64,000 nt of DNA from Marinobacter sp. Arc7-DN-1 (GCF_003441595.1 NZ_CP031848.1:4216001-4280000), one strand, 5' to 3'. Positions 15,444 through 24,565 are shown, counted from the stretch's first letter. Translations and numbers: made by a program. Notes: generated by a model not told the origin, from the sequence alone.

Positions 15444-17072
15444 ATGACGCGTTATATTTTCGTCACCGGCGGTGTCGTGTCCTCCCTGGGGAAAGGTATC
15501 GCATCAGCTTCTCTGGCTGCGATCCTCGAGGCACGCGGCTTGAAAGTCACTATTCTCAAGCTGGACCCGTACATCAACGTGGACCCCGGCACCATGAGCC
15601 CGTTCCAGCACGGTGAGGTTTTTGTCACCGAGGATGGCGCGGAAACAGACCTCGACCTGGGCCACTACGAGCGCTTCATCCGTACTCCGATGAGTCGTCG
15701 TAACAACTTTACTACCGGCCGTGTCTACGAAGAAGTTATTCGTAAGGAACGCCGCGGTGATTATCTCGGCGGTACCGTTCAGGTGATTCCTCACATCACT
15801 GATGAAATCAAGCGTCGTGTTGTGGAAGGCGCGGCCGGTGCCGATGTCGCCTTGATCGAAATCGGTGGCACCGTGGGTGACATCGAATCCCTGCCGTTCC
15901 TTGAAGCCTGCCGTCAGTTGAAGGTGGAAGTCGGGCCCCAGCGCGCGATCTTCATGCACCTGACCCTGGTGCCTTACATCGCCACCGCAGGCGAGATCAA
16001 GACCAAGCCGACCCAGCACTCCGTCAAGGAAATGCGCTCTATCGGTCTGCAGCCGGACATTCTGCTGTGTCGTTCCGAGCATGAGGTAGATGCAAGCTCC
16101 CGCCGCAAGATCGCCCTGTTCACCAACGTTGAAGAGCGGGCCGTTATTCCTCTCCAGGATGCCAGGTCCATCTATGCCATTCCGCGCATGCTTTATGAGC
16201 ATGGCCTGGATCAACTGGTTATCGAGCGCTTCGGTCTGGACGCCCGGCCTGCGGATCTGAGCGAGTGGGACAACGTTGTTGAATCGTTGATGAACCCGGA
16301 GCAGGAAGTGACCATTGCCATGGTTGGCAAATACATGGAGCTTCTGGACGCCTACAAGTCCCTGATCGAATCCCTGCTGCACGCGGGCATCAAGACCCGC
16401 ACCAAGGTCAATATCAACTACATCGATTCCGAGGATATTGAGCGTGACGGCACCGGGGCCCTGGCCAGTGCCGACGCCATTCTGGTGCCCGGTGGTTTCG
16501 GTGAACGCGGTGTGGAAGGCAAGATCCGCACGGTTCAGTACGCCCGCGAGAACAAGGTTCCGTATCTGGGCATCTGTCTGGGTATGCAGGTAGCGGTTAT
16601 TGAATACGCCCGTAATGTGGCCGGCCTGAAGGACGCCCACAGTACCGAGTTCCGCGAGCACACCCCCGAACCGGTGGTCGGCCTGATTACCGAATGGCTG
16701 GACGCCACCGGTGAGCGTGAGGAGCGGACTGAAGAATCGGACCTTGGCGGCACCATGCGGCTGGGGGCCCAGGACTGTGTGCTGAGCGATAATTCAACCA
16801 TTGCCAGTTGTTATGGCAAGAAAACGATCCGCGAGCGCCACCGTCATCGTTATGAGGTGAACAACCATTTCCTGGCGAGGCTGGAAGAAGCTGGCCTGAA
16901 AATCGCGGGTCGCTCAACCGATGGCCGGTTGGTGGAAGTGGTCGAGGCGCCGGATCATCCCTGGTTTGTGGCCTGTCAGTTCCACCCGGAATTCACCTCC
17001 ACGCCCCGCGACGGCCACCCGCTGTTCAAGGGTTTTGTTGAGGCAGCGCTGGCCAACAAGAAAGGATCCTGA
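15444..17072 (+). CDS. pyrG: CTP synthase
   Basis: A 542-residue bifunctional enzyme converting UTP to CTP with glutamine as nitrogen donor. The N-terminal amidoligase begins TRYIFVTGGVVSSLGKGI. The C-terminal class I glutaminase has the nucleophile in LGICLGMQ (Cys about 379) and the catalytic His-Glu in FHPEF (about 515-519). Length matches the family. kdsA begins 2 nt after the stop, so the two are co-transcribed. Confidence 0.98.
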   Translation: MTRYIFVTGGVVSSLGKGIASASLAAILEARGLKVTILKLDPYINVDPGTMSPFQHGEVFVTEDGAETDLDLGHYERFIRTPMSRRNNFTTGRVYEEVIRKERRGDYLGGTVQVIPHITDEIKRRVVEGAAGADVALIEIGGTVGDIESLPFLEACRQLKVEVGPQRAIFMHLTLVPYIATAGEIKTKPTQHSVKEMRSIGLQPDILLCRSEHEVDASSRRKIALFTNVEERAVIPLQDARSIYAIPRMLYEHGLDQLVIERFGLDARPADLSEWDNVVESLMNPEQEVTIAMVGKYMELLDAYKSLIESLLHAGIKTRTKVNINYIDSEDIERDGTGALASADAILVPGGFGERGVEGKIRTVQYARENKVPYLGICLGMQVAVIEYARNVAGLKDAHSTEFREHTPEPVVGLITEWLDATGEREERTEESDLGGTMRLGAQDCVLSDNSTIASCYGKKTIRERHRHRYEVNNHFLARLEEAGLKIAGRSTDGRLVEVVEAPDHPWFVACQFHPEFTSTPRDGHPLFKGFVEAALANKKGS

Positions 17073-17074
17073 GT

Positions 17075-17920
17075 ATGGCGCAGAGTACCGTAAACGTTTC
17101 CGGAATCGAGGTCGCCAACGACAGGCCGTTTGTACTGTTCGGCGGCATGAATGTCCTCGAGTCGCCGGAACTGGCCATGGAAGTGGCGCAGGCTTATGTT
17201 GAGGCCACCGGCAAGCTCGGTATTCCGTACGTGTTCAAGGCGTCTTTTGACAAGGCCAACCGGTCGTCTGTGAACTCCTTCCGGGGCCCCGGCCTTGAGA
17301 AGGGGCTGCAGATACTGGCGGACATTAAGAGCAAATTCGGTGTTCCCATCATCTCTGACGTCCACGAGCCGGCACAGGCGGCTCCGGCTGCTGAAGTCTG
17401 TGACATTATCCAATTGCCGGCGTTCCTGAGTCGCCAGACTGACCTTGTGGTCGCGATGGCCAGAACCGGCGCGGTGATTAACATCAAGAAGGCTCAGTTC
17501 CTGGCGCCTCAGGAAATGAAGCACATCATCACCAAGTGCGAGGAAGCCGGCAACGACAAGGTGATCCTGTGTGAGCGGGGCAGCAGCTTCGGTTACAACA
17601 ATCTGGTCGTCGATATGCTCGGCTTCGGTATTATGAAATCGATGAACGTGCCGGTGATGTTCGACGTGACTCATTCGCTGCAAATGCCAGGTGGACGATC
17701 CGATTCTGCCGGTGGCCGCAGGGCACAGGTCACCGATCTCGCGCTGGCGGGCATGTCTCAGGGTTTGGCTGGTTTGTTCCTGGAGGCCCACCCGGACCCG
17801 GATCAGGCCAAGTGCGATGGTCCCTGCGCCCTTCGCCTCAGCCAGTTGGAGCCTTTCCTGCAGCGGGTGAAAGCAGTAGATGATCTGGTAAAAAGTTTTA
17901 AACCTATCGACACCGCCTGA
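17075..17920 (+). CDS. kdsA: 3-deoxy-8-phosphooctulonate synthase
   Basis: A 281-residue enzyme condensing phosphoenolpyruvate with arabinose-5-phosphate to give KDO-8-phosphate for lipopolysaccharide inner core. Family motifs include FKASFDKANRSS (about residues 52-63), ISDVHEPAQ, NIKKAQFLAPQEM (about 136-148), CERGSSFGYNNLV and DVTHSLQMPGG. It is directly downstream of pyrG. The stop codon lies inside a small CACCGCC/GGCGGTG hairpin (17911-17929) that could act as a weak transcript end. Confidence 0.97.
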   Translation: MAQSTVNVSGIEVANDRPFVLFGGMNVLESPELAMEVAQAYVEATGKLGIPYVFKASFDKANRSSVNSFRGPGLEKGLQILADIKSKFGVPIISDVHEPAQAAPAAEVCDIIQLPAFLSRQTDLVVAMARTGAVINIKKAQFLAPQEMKHIITKCEEAGNDKVILCERGSSFGYNNLVVDMLGFGIMKSMNVPVMFDVTHSLQMPGGRSDSAGGRRAQVTDLALAGMSQGLAGLFLEAHPDPDQAKCDGPCALRLSQLEPFLQRVKAVDDLVKSFKPIDTA

Positions 17921-17950
17921 CTGGCGGTGTTGGCGTTTATACGGACTATG

Positions 17951-18060
17951 GGAGTGAGCGGGAACGGCCCTGCGAAAATGTAGAGGGCCAAGGATGGCCC
18001 GAAACAAGCGCACATGGATGTGCTTGTAGCGGTTTTCGCAGGGCCGTTCCCGCTCGCTCT
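17951..18060 (+). repeat. two-GGA-loop hairpin element, copy 1 (kdsA-eno intergenic)
   Basis: A long inverted repeat (17956-17978 with 18033-18055, 23 bp perfect, extended to 28 bp at 17951 with one U.G and one terminal G.U) encloses two small hairpins. The first is GGGCC-AAGGAT-GGCCC at 17985-18000. The second is GCACA-TGGA-TGTGC at 18010-18023. The same core recurs at 37.4 and 57.7 kb with a different outer arm. The element ends 39 nt before the eno ATG, on the same strand as kdsA and eno, so it would be in the eno leader or the kdsA-eno transcript. I know of no formal name for it. Confidence 0.85.
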
Positions 18061-18099
18061 GACTCCCAAATTTGAACACAAACTTGGAGACAGAGAAGA

Positions 18100-19395
18100 A
18101 TGACCAAGATTGCCAACATCAAAGGCCGTGAGGTTCTGGATTCCCGCGGTAACCCCACTGTCGAAGCAGACGTTATCCTCGAAGACGGCACTGTGGGCAC
18201 TGCCTGCGCGCCGTCCGGTGCCTCCACCGGTTCCCGGGAAGCGCTGGAGCTGCGTGATGGCGATAAATCCCGTTACCTTGGCAAGGGTGTCCTGAAGGCG
18301 GTTGAGGCTGTAAACACCAAAATTCGTGATGCCCTTATCGGCAAAGATGCGGCCGATCAGCGTGCTCTGGACAACATCATGCTGGAGCTGGATGGCACCG
18401 AGAACAAGGCCAACCTGGGCGCCAACGCAATTCTGGCGGTTTCCCTGGCGGCGGCCAAAGCGGCGGCGATCTCTCTGGGCAAGCCGTTGTACGCGCACAT
18501 TGCCGACATCAACGGTACGTCTGGCAAGTTTTCCATGCCGGTGCCGATGATGAACATCCTGAACGGTGGTGAGCACGCGGATAACAACGTTGATATCCAG
18601 GAGTTCATGGTGCAGCCGGTGTCTGCCAAAAGCTTCTCCGAGGCCCTGCGTGTTGGTGCGGAAATTTTTCACAGCCTGAAGAAAGTACTCAAGGCCCAGG
18701 GCCTGAACACTGCAGTTGGTGACGAGGGCGGTTTTGCCCCGAACCTGCCCTCCAACGAAGCGGCGCTGGCGGTGATTCAGGAAGCGGTTGAGAAGGCCGG
18801 TTACAAGCTGGGAACCGATGTGACTCTGGCTCTGGACTGTGCGTCTTCCGAATTCTACAAGGGCGGCCAGTATCAGCTTTCCGGTGAGGGCAAGAGCTTC
18901 GATTCCGAGGGCTTTGCCGATTACCTCGCCGGTCTGTGTGAGCGTTACCCGATCGTGTCTATTGAAGACGGCATGGACGAGAGCGACTGGGGCGGCTGGA
19001 AGGTTCTGACTGACAAGCTGGGTAGCAAGGTTCAGCTGGTCGGTGACGATCTGTTCGTAACGAACACCAAGATCCTGAAGCAGGGTATCGACAGGGGAGT
19101 TGGCAACTCCATCCTGATCAAGTTCAACCAGATCGGCAGTCTGAGCGAAACCCTGGATGCCATCAAAATGGCCCAGGATGCCGGCTTTACGGCAGTGATC
19201 TCGCACCGCTCCGGTGAAACCGAGGACACCACCATTGCCGATCTGGCTGTGGCGACCTGTGCAGGCCAGATCAAGACCGGCTCCCTGTGTCGTTCGGATC
19301 GGGTTGCCAAGTACAACCAGCTGCTGCGCATTGAAGAAGCCCTGGACGGCAAGGCGCCGTATCGCGGTCTGAGCGAGATCAAGGGGCAGGGCTGA
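18100..19395 (+). CDS. eno: enolase
   Basis: A 431-residue glycolytic enzyme interconverting 2-phosphoglycerate and phosphoenolpyruvate; in many gammaproteobacteria it is also part of the RNA degradosome. Landmarks are REVLDSRGNPTVEADV (about residues 8-23), GDEGGFAPN (about 206-214), SIEDGMDESDW (about 286-296), LVGDDLFVTN and the catalytic-loop SHRSGETEDTTIADLAVA (about 367-384). ATG 18100 has GGAGA upstream. A structured repeat lies 39 nt upstream of the start and could affect expression. Confidence 0.98.
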   Translation: MTKIANIKGREVLDSRGNPTVEADVILEDGTVGTACAPSGASTGSREALELRDGDKSRYLGKGVLKAVEAVNTKIRDALIGKDAADQRALDNIMLELDGTENKANLGANAILAVSLAAAKAAAISLGKPLYAHIADINGTSGKFSMPVPMMNILNGGEHADNNVDIQEFMVQPVSAKSFSEALRVGAEIFHSLKKVLKAQGLNTAVGDEGGFAPNLPSNEAALAVIQEAVEKAGYKLGTDVTLALDCASSEFYKGGQYQLSGEGKSFDSEGFADYLAGLCERYPIVSIEDGMDESDWGGWKVLTDKLGSKVQLVGDDLFVTNTKILKQGIDRGVGNSILIKFNQIGSLSETLDAIKMAQDAGFTAVISHRSGETEDTTIADLAVATCAGQIKTGSLCRSDRVAKYNQLLRIEEALDGKAPYRGLSEIKGQG

Positions 19396-19453
19396 TCGAC
19401 GGATTTGACCGGTTCTGGCAAAGTGTCAGGCCGGTCGTCAGCAGAAAACTGTT

Positions 19454-19499
19454 AAGGCCATCGTGTTCCGGGCGAAAGTTTGGATGCGATGGCCTTTTT
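19454..19499 (+). terminator. rho-independent terminator after eno
   Basis: AAGGCCATCG (19454-19463) pairs perfectly with CGATGGCCTT (19487-19496), and the stem runs into a five-T tract (19495-19499). It lies 58 nt after the eno stop and 101 nt before ftsB, so it separates the eno transcript from the ftsB-ispD-ispF group. Confidence 0.8.
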
Positions 19500-19600
19500 G
19501 TACAGGCAGTTAGAAGAATTTGTTGCTAATCTACTCTAAGGTCTATACTCAACGTCCGGCGTTGTTATTCTGACTGATTAATTTTTGAACGGTATCGGCA

Positions 19601-19873
19601 ATGAAGTTGCTCTGGACCCTAATGGTGGTTGCGATTCTCCTGCTCCAGGTGCGCCTGTGGGTCGGGGAAGGCAGCTTTGCGCAGGTGTGGGCACTCGAGC
19701 AGTCCATTGCTGAGCAACGTAAAGAAAATGCCGAACTGGCTACCCGCAATGAACGTCTCTATGCCGAGGTCAGGAATTTGCGCAACGAGCAGGGCGCCGT
19801 CGAAGAACGGGCCAGGATGAACCTTGGCCTGATCAGGGAAGACGAGACCTTTTTCCTCGTTGTCGAAAACTGA
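19601..19873 (+). CDS. ftsB: cell division protein FtsB
   Basis: A 90-residue bitopic membrane protein: a short cytoplasmic start, one transmembrane helix (about residues 3-20), then a periplasmic coiled coil (EQSIAEQRKENAELATRNERLYAEV, about 34-58) ending in the conserved EERARMNLGLIREDETFF segment. FtsB joins FtsL and FtsQ in the divisome. Position between eno and ispD is the standard gammaproteobacterial one. Confidence 0.93.
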   Translation: MKLLWTLMVVAILLLQVRLWVGEGSFAQVWALEQSIAEQRKENAELATRNERLYAEVRNLRNEQGAVEERARMNLGLIREDETFFLVVEN

Positions 19874-19879
19874 TTGTCT

Positions 19880-20581
19880 ATGACCGCTCCGAGACTTTGG
19901 CTGATTGTTCCTGCCGCAGGCATTGGCCAGCGTATGCAGGCCGGGCAACCGAAACAGTATCTTCGGATCGATCAACGTTTCATTCTCGATATCACCCTGT
20001 CCCGACTGATGGATTCCGCGCCTTTTTCCGGCTGCATGGTGCCACTGCATCCCGCCGATCACTGGTGGCCGGATACAGAGGCCAGCCGCGATAGTCGTAT
20101 CCAGACCTGTACTGGCGGCTCTGAGCGCGCCTGTTCGGTTTTGTCGGCACTGCATGCTATGGCGGAGCAGGTAGCGGATGATGACTGGATTCTGGTTCAC
20201 GACGCCGCCAGGCCATGCCTTCACACCCGGGATCTGTCCAATCTCATTGAGCGGCTCTACGACCATCCTGTTGGTGGCCTCCTCGCTTCGCCGGTGGCAG
20301 ATACTCTCAAGAGAGCCGATACCGGCGAGCTCCACGAAGTCGCCGAGACCGTCGACCGTTCGGACCTGTGGCGGGCCCTTACGCCCCAAATGTTCCGCTA
20401 CCGGTTGCTGGTTGATTCCCTGGAGGCCGCTCTCAGGGAGGAACTTCCGGTCACCGATGAGTCCTCTGCCATTGAGTTTTCCGGTAACATGCCGGTTCTG
20501 GTTGAGGGGCGGCCTGACAACCTTAAAATAACGGTACCTGCGGATCTGGCACTCGCAGGTTTTATCCTGAGCCGGTTCTGA
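19880..20581 (+). CDS. ispD: 2-C-methyl-D-erythritol 4-phosphate cytidylyltransferase
   Basis: A 233-residue MEP-pathway enzyme that transfers CMP from CTP to methylerythritol phosphate. The nucleotide-binding start is LIVPAAGIGQRMQAGQPKQY (about residues 8-27), followed by VHDAARPC (about 105-112) and the C-terminal VTDESSAIE and EGRPDNLKITVPADL motifs. ATG 19880 is preferred; a TTG two codons earlier would directly abut the ftsB stop. ispF follows 25 nt later, giving two MEP-pathway enzymes side by side (IspE, the step between, is elsewhere). Confidence 0.95.
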   Translation: MTAPRLWLIVPAAGIGQRMQAGQPKQYLRIDQRFILDITLSRLMDSAPFSGCMVPLHPADHWWPDTEASRDSRIQTCTGGSERACSVLSALHAMAEQVADDDWILVHDAARPCLHTRDLSNLIERLYDHPVGGLLASPVADTLKRADTGELHEVAETVDRSDLWRALTPQMFRYRLLVDSLEAALREELPVTDESSAIEFSGNMPVLVEGRPDNLKITVPADLALAGFILSRF

Positions 20582-20606
20582 TTTCCCGAGTTTTCCGGAG
20601 CACATT

Positions 20607-21086
20607 ATGCGTATTGGTCAGGGCTTCGATGTCCATGCCTTCTGTGAAGGCGACTCTGTCATTATCGGCGGTGTAAACATTCCGCATTCCCGGGGGCTGA
20701 AGGCCCACTCCGATGGCGACGTACTCTTGCATGCACTGGCTGATGCACTTCTGGGTGCCATGGCAGTTGGCGATATCGGCCATTTTTTTCCGGACACCAG
20801 TGACGAGTGGGCGGGGGCAGACAGTCGTGATCTGCTGCGCCGGGTAATGGCGCGTGTGCGTGATGAAGGGTTCAGTGTGATCAATGTTGATACCACGGTA
20901 ATTGCCCAGGCCCCGAAAATGGCGCCTCATATCGATGCTATCCGCCTGAACATTGCGGAGGATCTGGGGGTTCCCGCCAGCCGTGTCAGCGTCAAGGCAA
21001 CAACAACGGAAAAGCTTGGTTTCACCGGCCGTGGTGAGGGTATTGCCTGTCAGGCCATTTGCCTGCTTGAAGCGGTGGATTCGTGA
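20607..21086 (+). CDS. ispF: 2-C-methyl-D-erythritol 2,4-cyclodiphosphate synthase
   Basis: A 159-residue zinc enzyme of the MEP isoprenoid pathway, trimeric, cyclising CDP-methylerythritol-2-phosphate. Metal and substrate residues are in RIGQGFDVHAF (Asp8, His10) and KAHSDGDVLLHALADALLGA (metal His about 42). The C-terminal signature VKATTTEKLGFTGRGEGIAC is intact. The stop overlaps the truD GTG by 4 nt. Confidence 0.97.
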   Translation: MRIGQGFDVHAFCEGDSVIIGGVNIPHSRGLKAHSDGDVLLHALADALLGAMAVGDIGHFFPDTSDEWAGADSRDLLRRVMARVRDEGFSVINVDTTVIAQAPKMAPHIDAIRLNIAEDLGVPASRVSVKATTTEKLGFTGRGEGIACQAICLLEAVDS

Positions 21087-22132
21087 GCCACTGGAGGCTT
21101 GACTGGCCAACCTCTGGTGGCGTGCGTTTGGCGCATGCCCAGCTCAAGGTGTCACCCGCGGATTTCTTCGTGGACGAGGTCCTGGACCTGGCTGGAGAGC
21201 TGACCGCTCCGGAGCCAACGGAGGTCAGGGGTCGCGGGGAGCACCTCTGCTTGAGGCTGGAGAAAGTCGGCGACAATACCGAGTTTGTCGCCCGTGAACT
21301 GGCGCACCTGACTCACTGCCGCAGCTTTGACGTGGGTTTTTGTGGTCTGAAGGATCGTCATGCGGTAACCCGTCAGTGGTTCAGCCTCTATCGTCCGGGC
21401 CGTGAGGCTGAGGACGCGGACCTGCTTCAAGAGGTTTCCTCCCGCTGGTCGGTGGTATCTTCCTTCCGGGATGCGCGGAAGTTGCGTCGCGGTGACCACT
21501 GGGGTAACCGTTTCGTGATTACCCTGAGGAATGTTTCCGGGGATCGGCAGGCGATAGAAAACGCCCTTCAGCGGCTGGCTACTGTCGGCGCTCCGAACTA
21601 TTTCGGTCCCCAGCGGTTTGGAAGAGATGGCGCCAATCTGGACCGGGCTCTCCATACCGATCCGTCAGTGTTGAACCGGCGTAGCCGATCGGGTGGAAAA
21701 GGTCGCGGAGGTAAAAAGCGCGCTGGAAGCGAGGGCGCTAAAAACGTATTGTATTTTTCGGCGGCGCGCTCCTGGCTGTTCAATGAGGTGCTTGCCGCCC
21801 GCGTCCAGGATGGCAGCTGGGCTGAGGCTTCGGCAACCGGCCCGCTGTGGGGCGACGGCGGCACCACGGCCACGGGGCCGCTGGAGGCGCTGGAACGAGG
21901 TATTGTGTCGCAGACACCCGGGCTGGCGGATCTGTTCTCGGTCACCCGTATGAAACCCGAGCGCAGGCCCCTGGCGGCAAGGCCGGAAGATCTTGTCTGG
22001 CACTGGCAGGGTGACGACTGTCTGGAGTTGGCGTTTTTACTTTCTCCGGGGCAGTACGCCACGACGATTTTGAATGATATTTTCGAGCTTGAGGACATGA
22101 GCCTCGGCCGACATAACGAACAACAAGGCTAG
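21083..22132 (+). CDS. truD: tRNA pseudouridine(13) synthase
   Basis: A 349-residue enzyme that makes pseudouridine-13 in tRNA-Glu. The catalytic aspartate is in FCGLKDRHAVTRQWFS (about residues 86-101, Asp about 90). Further motifs include HWGNRFVITLRN, GAPNYFGPQRFGRDGAN and the C-terminal LSPGQYATTILNDIFE. A basic, glycine-rich insert (SRSGGKGRGGKKRAGSEG, about 200-217) may add RNA affinity. GTG 21083 overlaps ispF by 4 nt. Confidence 0.95.
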   Translation: MSHWRLDWPTSGGVRLAHAQLKVSPADFFVDEVLDLAGELTAPEPTEVRGRGEHLCLRLEKVGDNTEFVARELAHLTHCRSFDVGFCGLKDRHAVTRQWFSLYRPGREAEDADLLQEVSSRWSVVSSFRDARKLRRGDHWGNRFVITLRNVSGDRQAIENALQRLATVGAPNYFGPQRFGRDGANLDRALHTDPSVLNRRSRSGGKGRGGKKRAGSEGAKNVLYFSAARSWLFNEVLAARVQDGSWAEASATGPLWGDGGTTATGPLEALERGIVSQTPGLADLFSVTRMKPERRPLAARPEDLVWHWQGDDCLELAFLLSPGQYATTILNDIFELEDMSLGRHNEQQG

Positions 22133-22143
22133 CGGAGAACACT

Positions 22144-22902
22144 GTGCGTATTCTGTTGTCGAATGATGACGGCGTTCATTCACTGGGGCTGATTGCTCTG
22201 TACGAGGGGCTGAAGGGGCTTGGTGAGCTTGAGGTAGTGGCGCCTGACCGCGATCACAGCGGTGCCAGTAACGCGTTGACCCTGAACCGCCCGCTGACCG
22301 TGGAAGAACATCCCAACGGCTTTCGTTCCGTGGATGGAACGCCGACAGACTGTGTACACCTGGCGGTAAACGGTCTGTTCCGGCAACCGTTTGACCGCGT
22401 GGTTTCAGGCATCAATACCCACGCCAACCTTGGCGATGACATTATCTACTCAGGCACCGTAGCTGCGGCCACCGAAGGGCGCCACCTCGGACTGCCTGCC
22501 ATTGCCGTTTCGCTGGTTAACAACGGTTATTTTCATTACGAGACGGCGGCCCGGGTTGTCCGGATGCTCCTTGAGAGCGAACGCCCCCTGGTCCTTGGAC
22601 CGCGCTCCATTCTCAATGTGAATGTCCCGGATGTGCCCTGGGAGCAACTGGCCGGTATTCGTGTTACCAGGCTTGGTCATCGTGAACGGGCAGAAGGTGC
22701 GGTTCCGATGACCTGTCCCCGGGGCAGGGAGCGGTACTGGATCGGTGCCGCCGGGGCGGGCGGTGATGCCGGCCCCGGAACGGATTTCCACGCCATTCGT
22801 GAAGGCTACGTGTCGGTGACGCCGGTTCACATTGACATGACCCGCCATGAGGCACTGGTTCCGCTCAGGGAATGGCTGGGTACGCTGGAGGGCAGTGGAT
22901 GA
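22144..22902 (+). CDS. surE: 5'/3'-nucleotidase SurE
   Basis: A 252-residue metal-dependent survival phosphatase acting on nucleoside monophosphates and short polyphosphate. The N-terminal metal site is MRILLSNDDGVHSLG; the Ser/Asn loop is RDHSGASNALT (about residues 36-46), followed by GTPTDCVHLAV and SGINTHANLGDDIIYSGTVAAA. GTG 22144 is the start. It overlaps pcm by 4 nt, and surE-pcm-nlpD-rpoS is the conserved stationary-phase cluster. Confidence 0.96.
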   Translation: MRILLSNDDGVHSLGLIALYEGLKGLGELEVVAPDRDHSGASNALTLNRPLTVEEHPNGFRSVDGTPTDCVHLAVNGLFRQPFDRVVSGINTHANLGDDIIYSGTVAAATEGRHLGLPAIAVSLVNNGYFHYETAARVVRMLLESERPLVLGPRSILNVNVPDVPWEQLAGIRVTRLGHRERAEGAVPMTCPRGRERYWIGAAGAGGDAGPGTDFHAIREGYVSVTPVHIDMTRHEALVPLREWLGTLEGSG

Positions 22903-23555
22903 CGGCTCAGCTCGAAGGCATCGGGATGACCTCCCGCCGTACCCGGATGCGGCTGGTTCAGCGCCTGAGGGAAGCGGGCATTGAATCAGACAAGGTTCTT
23001 GAGATTATGGGAGAGGTGCCCCGGCACATTTTTCTGGATGAAGCCCTGTCCCATCGGGCTTACGAAGACACATCGCTGCCGATTGGCTACGGGCAGACCC
23101 TTTCCCAGCCTTACATCGTGGCCCGGATGACCGAGCTGATGCTGGCTCACCGTCCCTCAAATGTGCTGGAGCTGGGTACTGGATCCGGTTACCAGACCGC
23201 TGTGCTCTCGCGCCTGTTTGCTGAGATCTACAGCGTTGAACGTATCAAACCGCTTCAGGACCGGGCCCGGGAGCGTTTGCGGCAGTTGCACGCCAGAAAC
23301 GTATTTTTCAAGCACGCCGATGGCGGCATGGGCTGGCCGGAGCGTGGCCCTTTCGACGGTATTATCGTGACGGCGGCACCTATTGAGGTTCCCGGTGAGC
23401 TGCTTAGCCAGTTGGCGGACGGGGGTGTTCTGATTGCACCGGTCGGTGAGGAACGTCAGGTGCTGGTGGAAGTGACTCGTCGCGGCGCCCGTTTTGACCA
23501 CAAGGAGCTCGAACCTGTCCGGTTTGTGCCTCTGCTCGGAGGAGTTGTCCGATAG
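22899..23555 (+). CDS. pcm: protein-L-isoaspartate O-methyltransferase
   Basis: A 218-residue SAM-dependent enzyme that repairs isoaspartyl damage in ageing proteins. Motifs are VPRHIFLDEALSHRAYEDTSLPIGYGQT (about residues 40-67), SAM-binding VLELGTGSGYQTAVLSRL (about 88-105) and IIVTAAPIEVPGEL (about 156-169). ATG 22899 overlaps the surE stop (ATGA). Confidence 0.96.
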   Translation: MTAQLEGIGMTSRRTRMRLVQRLREAGIESDKVLEIMGEVPRHIFLDEALSHRAYEDTSLPIGYGQTLSQPYIVARMTELMLAHRPSNVLELGTGSGYQTAVLSRLFAEIYSVERIKPLQDRARERLRQLHARNVFFKHADGGMGWPERGPFDGIIVTAAPIEVPGELLSQLADGGVLIAPVGEERQVLVEVTRRGARFDHKELEPVRFVPLLGGVVR

Positions 23556-23557
23556 TT

Positions 23558-24541
23558 ATGAACAGTCCCGTATCGAATAGTGCCAGTCCCGAATCCGCGC
23601 GTAGCCATCGTCCAGCGGCGGTCTTTCTTCGCGGTATCGCCATGGGGGCCGCCGATATTGTGCCGGGTGTGTCCGGCGGTACCATTGCATTCATTACCGG
23701 TGTCTACTTCCGGTTGCTGGAAGCCATTAATGCCGTGCCCGTTGCAGTTTTCCGGCACCTGTTCCGGGGCAATTTTAGGGCGTTCTGGCACGCCTGCGAC
23801 GGCACCTTTCTGGTATGCCTGCTGGCGGGCATTCTCATCAGTATTGCGACGCTGGCTTCAGCGATCAGTTATGTATTGGTGGAATACCCCATCCTCATCT
23901 GGAGCTTTTTCTTTGGTCTGATCGTTGCCTCGGTGTGGCATGTGGGCCGCCAGGTGCGACACTACAAAGTGGCACTGTTGGCACCGCTGTTGGCCGGTAT
24001 TGTGGTTGCCTGGTGGATTACCACCTTGTCTGCGGGACAGGTTTCACCGTCTGGTCTGGCGTTCTTCGGTGCCGGGGCGCTCGCCATCTGTGCCATGATT
24101 CTTCCCGGTATTTCCGGCAGCTTTATTCTGGTCATTATCGGTATGTATGCGCCGGTCCTGGCGGCCATCAAGTCATTGGATATGGGCGTTTTGCTGCTGT
24201 TTATGGCGGGCTGTGTGGTCGGCCTGTTATCGATAGCGCGTCTGATTACCTGGGCGTTTCATCACTTTCATGATCTGGTGCTGGCTTTGCTGACAGGATT
24301 CATGGTCGGCGCCCTTAATAAGGTCTGGCCCTGGAAAGAAATACTCAGCTGGCGCACCAACAGTGCCGGTGAACAGGTGCCCCTTAATGAGGTAAGCATC
24401 TGGCCCTGGACATTCGCCGAACAGGCCGGGCAGGACCCTCAGATAGCACTGGCAGTGTTGATGGCGTTGGCCGGGTTCTGTCTTGTTTTGCTGGTTGAGT
24501 GGGTCGGTTTTCGCAGCCGGAGCGTCGCTCAGGCCGGGTAG
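23558..24541 (+). CDS. DUF368 family integral membrane protein
   Basis: A 327-residue polytopic membrane protein of the DUF368 family, with about eight or nine hydrophobic segments. The signature is FLRGIAMGAADIVPGVSGGTIAFITGVYFRLLEAI near the N-terminus, with a second related half SGLAFFGAGALAICAMILPGISGSFILVIIGMY (about 162-194), suggesting an inverted-repeat transporter fold. Some DUF368 members have been implicated in polyprenyl-phosphate (C55-P) translocation; I do not know whether that applies here. Starts 2 nt after pcm. Confidence 0.85.
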   Translation: MNSPVSNSASPESARSHRPAAVFLRGIAMGAADIVPGVSGGTIAFITGVYFRLLEAINAVPVAVFRHLFRGNFRAFWHACDGTFLVCLLAGILISIATLASAISYVLVEYPILIWSFFFGLIVASVWHVGRQVRHYKVALLAPLLAGIVVAWWITTLSAGQVSPSGLAFFGAGALAICAMILPGISGSFILVIIGMYAPVLAAIKSLDMGVLLLFMAGCVVGLLSIARLITWAFHHFHDLVLALLTGFMVGALNKVWPWKEILSWRTNSAGEQVPLNEVSIWPWTFAEQAGQDPQIALAVLMALAGFCLVLLVEWVGFRSRSVAQAG

Positions 24542-24565
24542 CGGGGCGGCAAAACTGTGCGAAAG

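Noticed and set aside
17951..18060. Interpretation of the hairpin element as a simple rho-independent terminator or MITE
   Set aside because: No U tract follows the long stems as expected for a terminator, two internal hairpins are conserved, and no target-site duplication flanks any copy.
17946..18227. Short open frames through the hairpin repeat giving similar peptides at all three copies
   Set aside because: The shared peptides (for example HPCALVSG) simply reflect the conserved nucleotide core read in different frames; they lack start signals and change frame and strand between copies.
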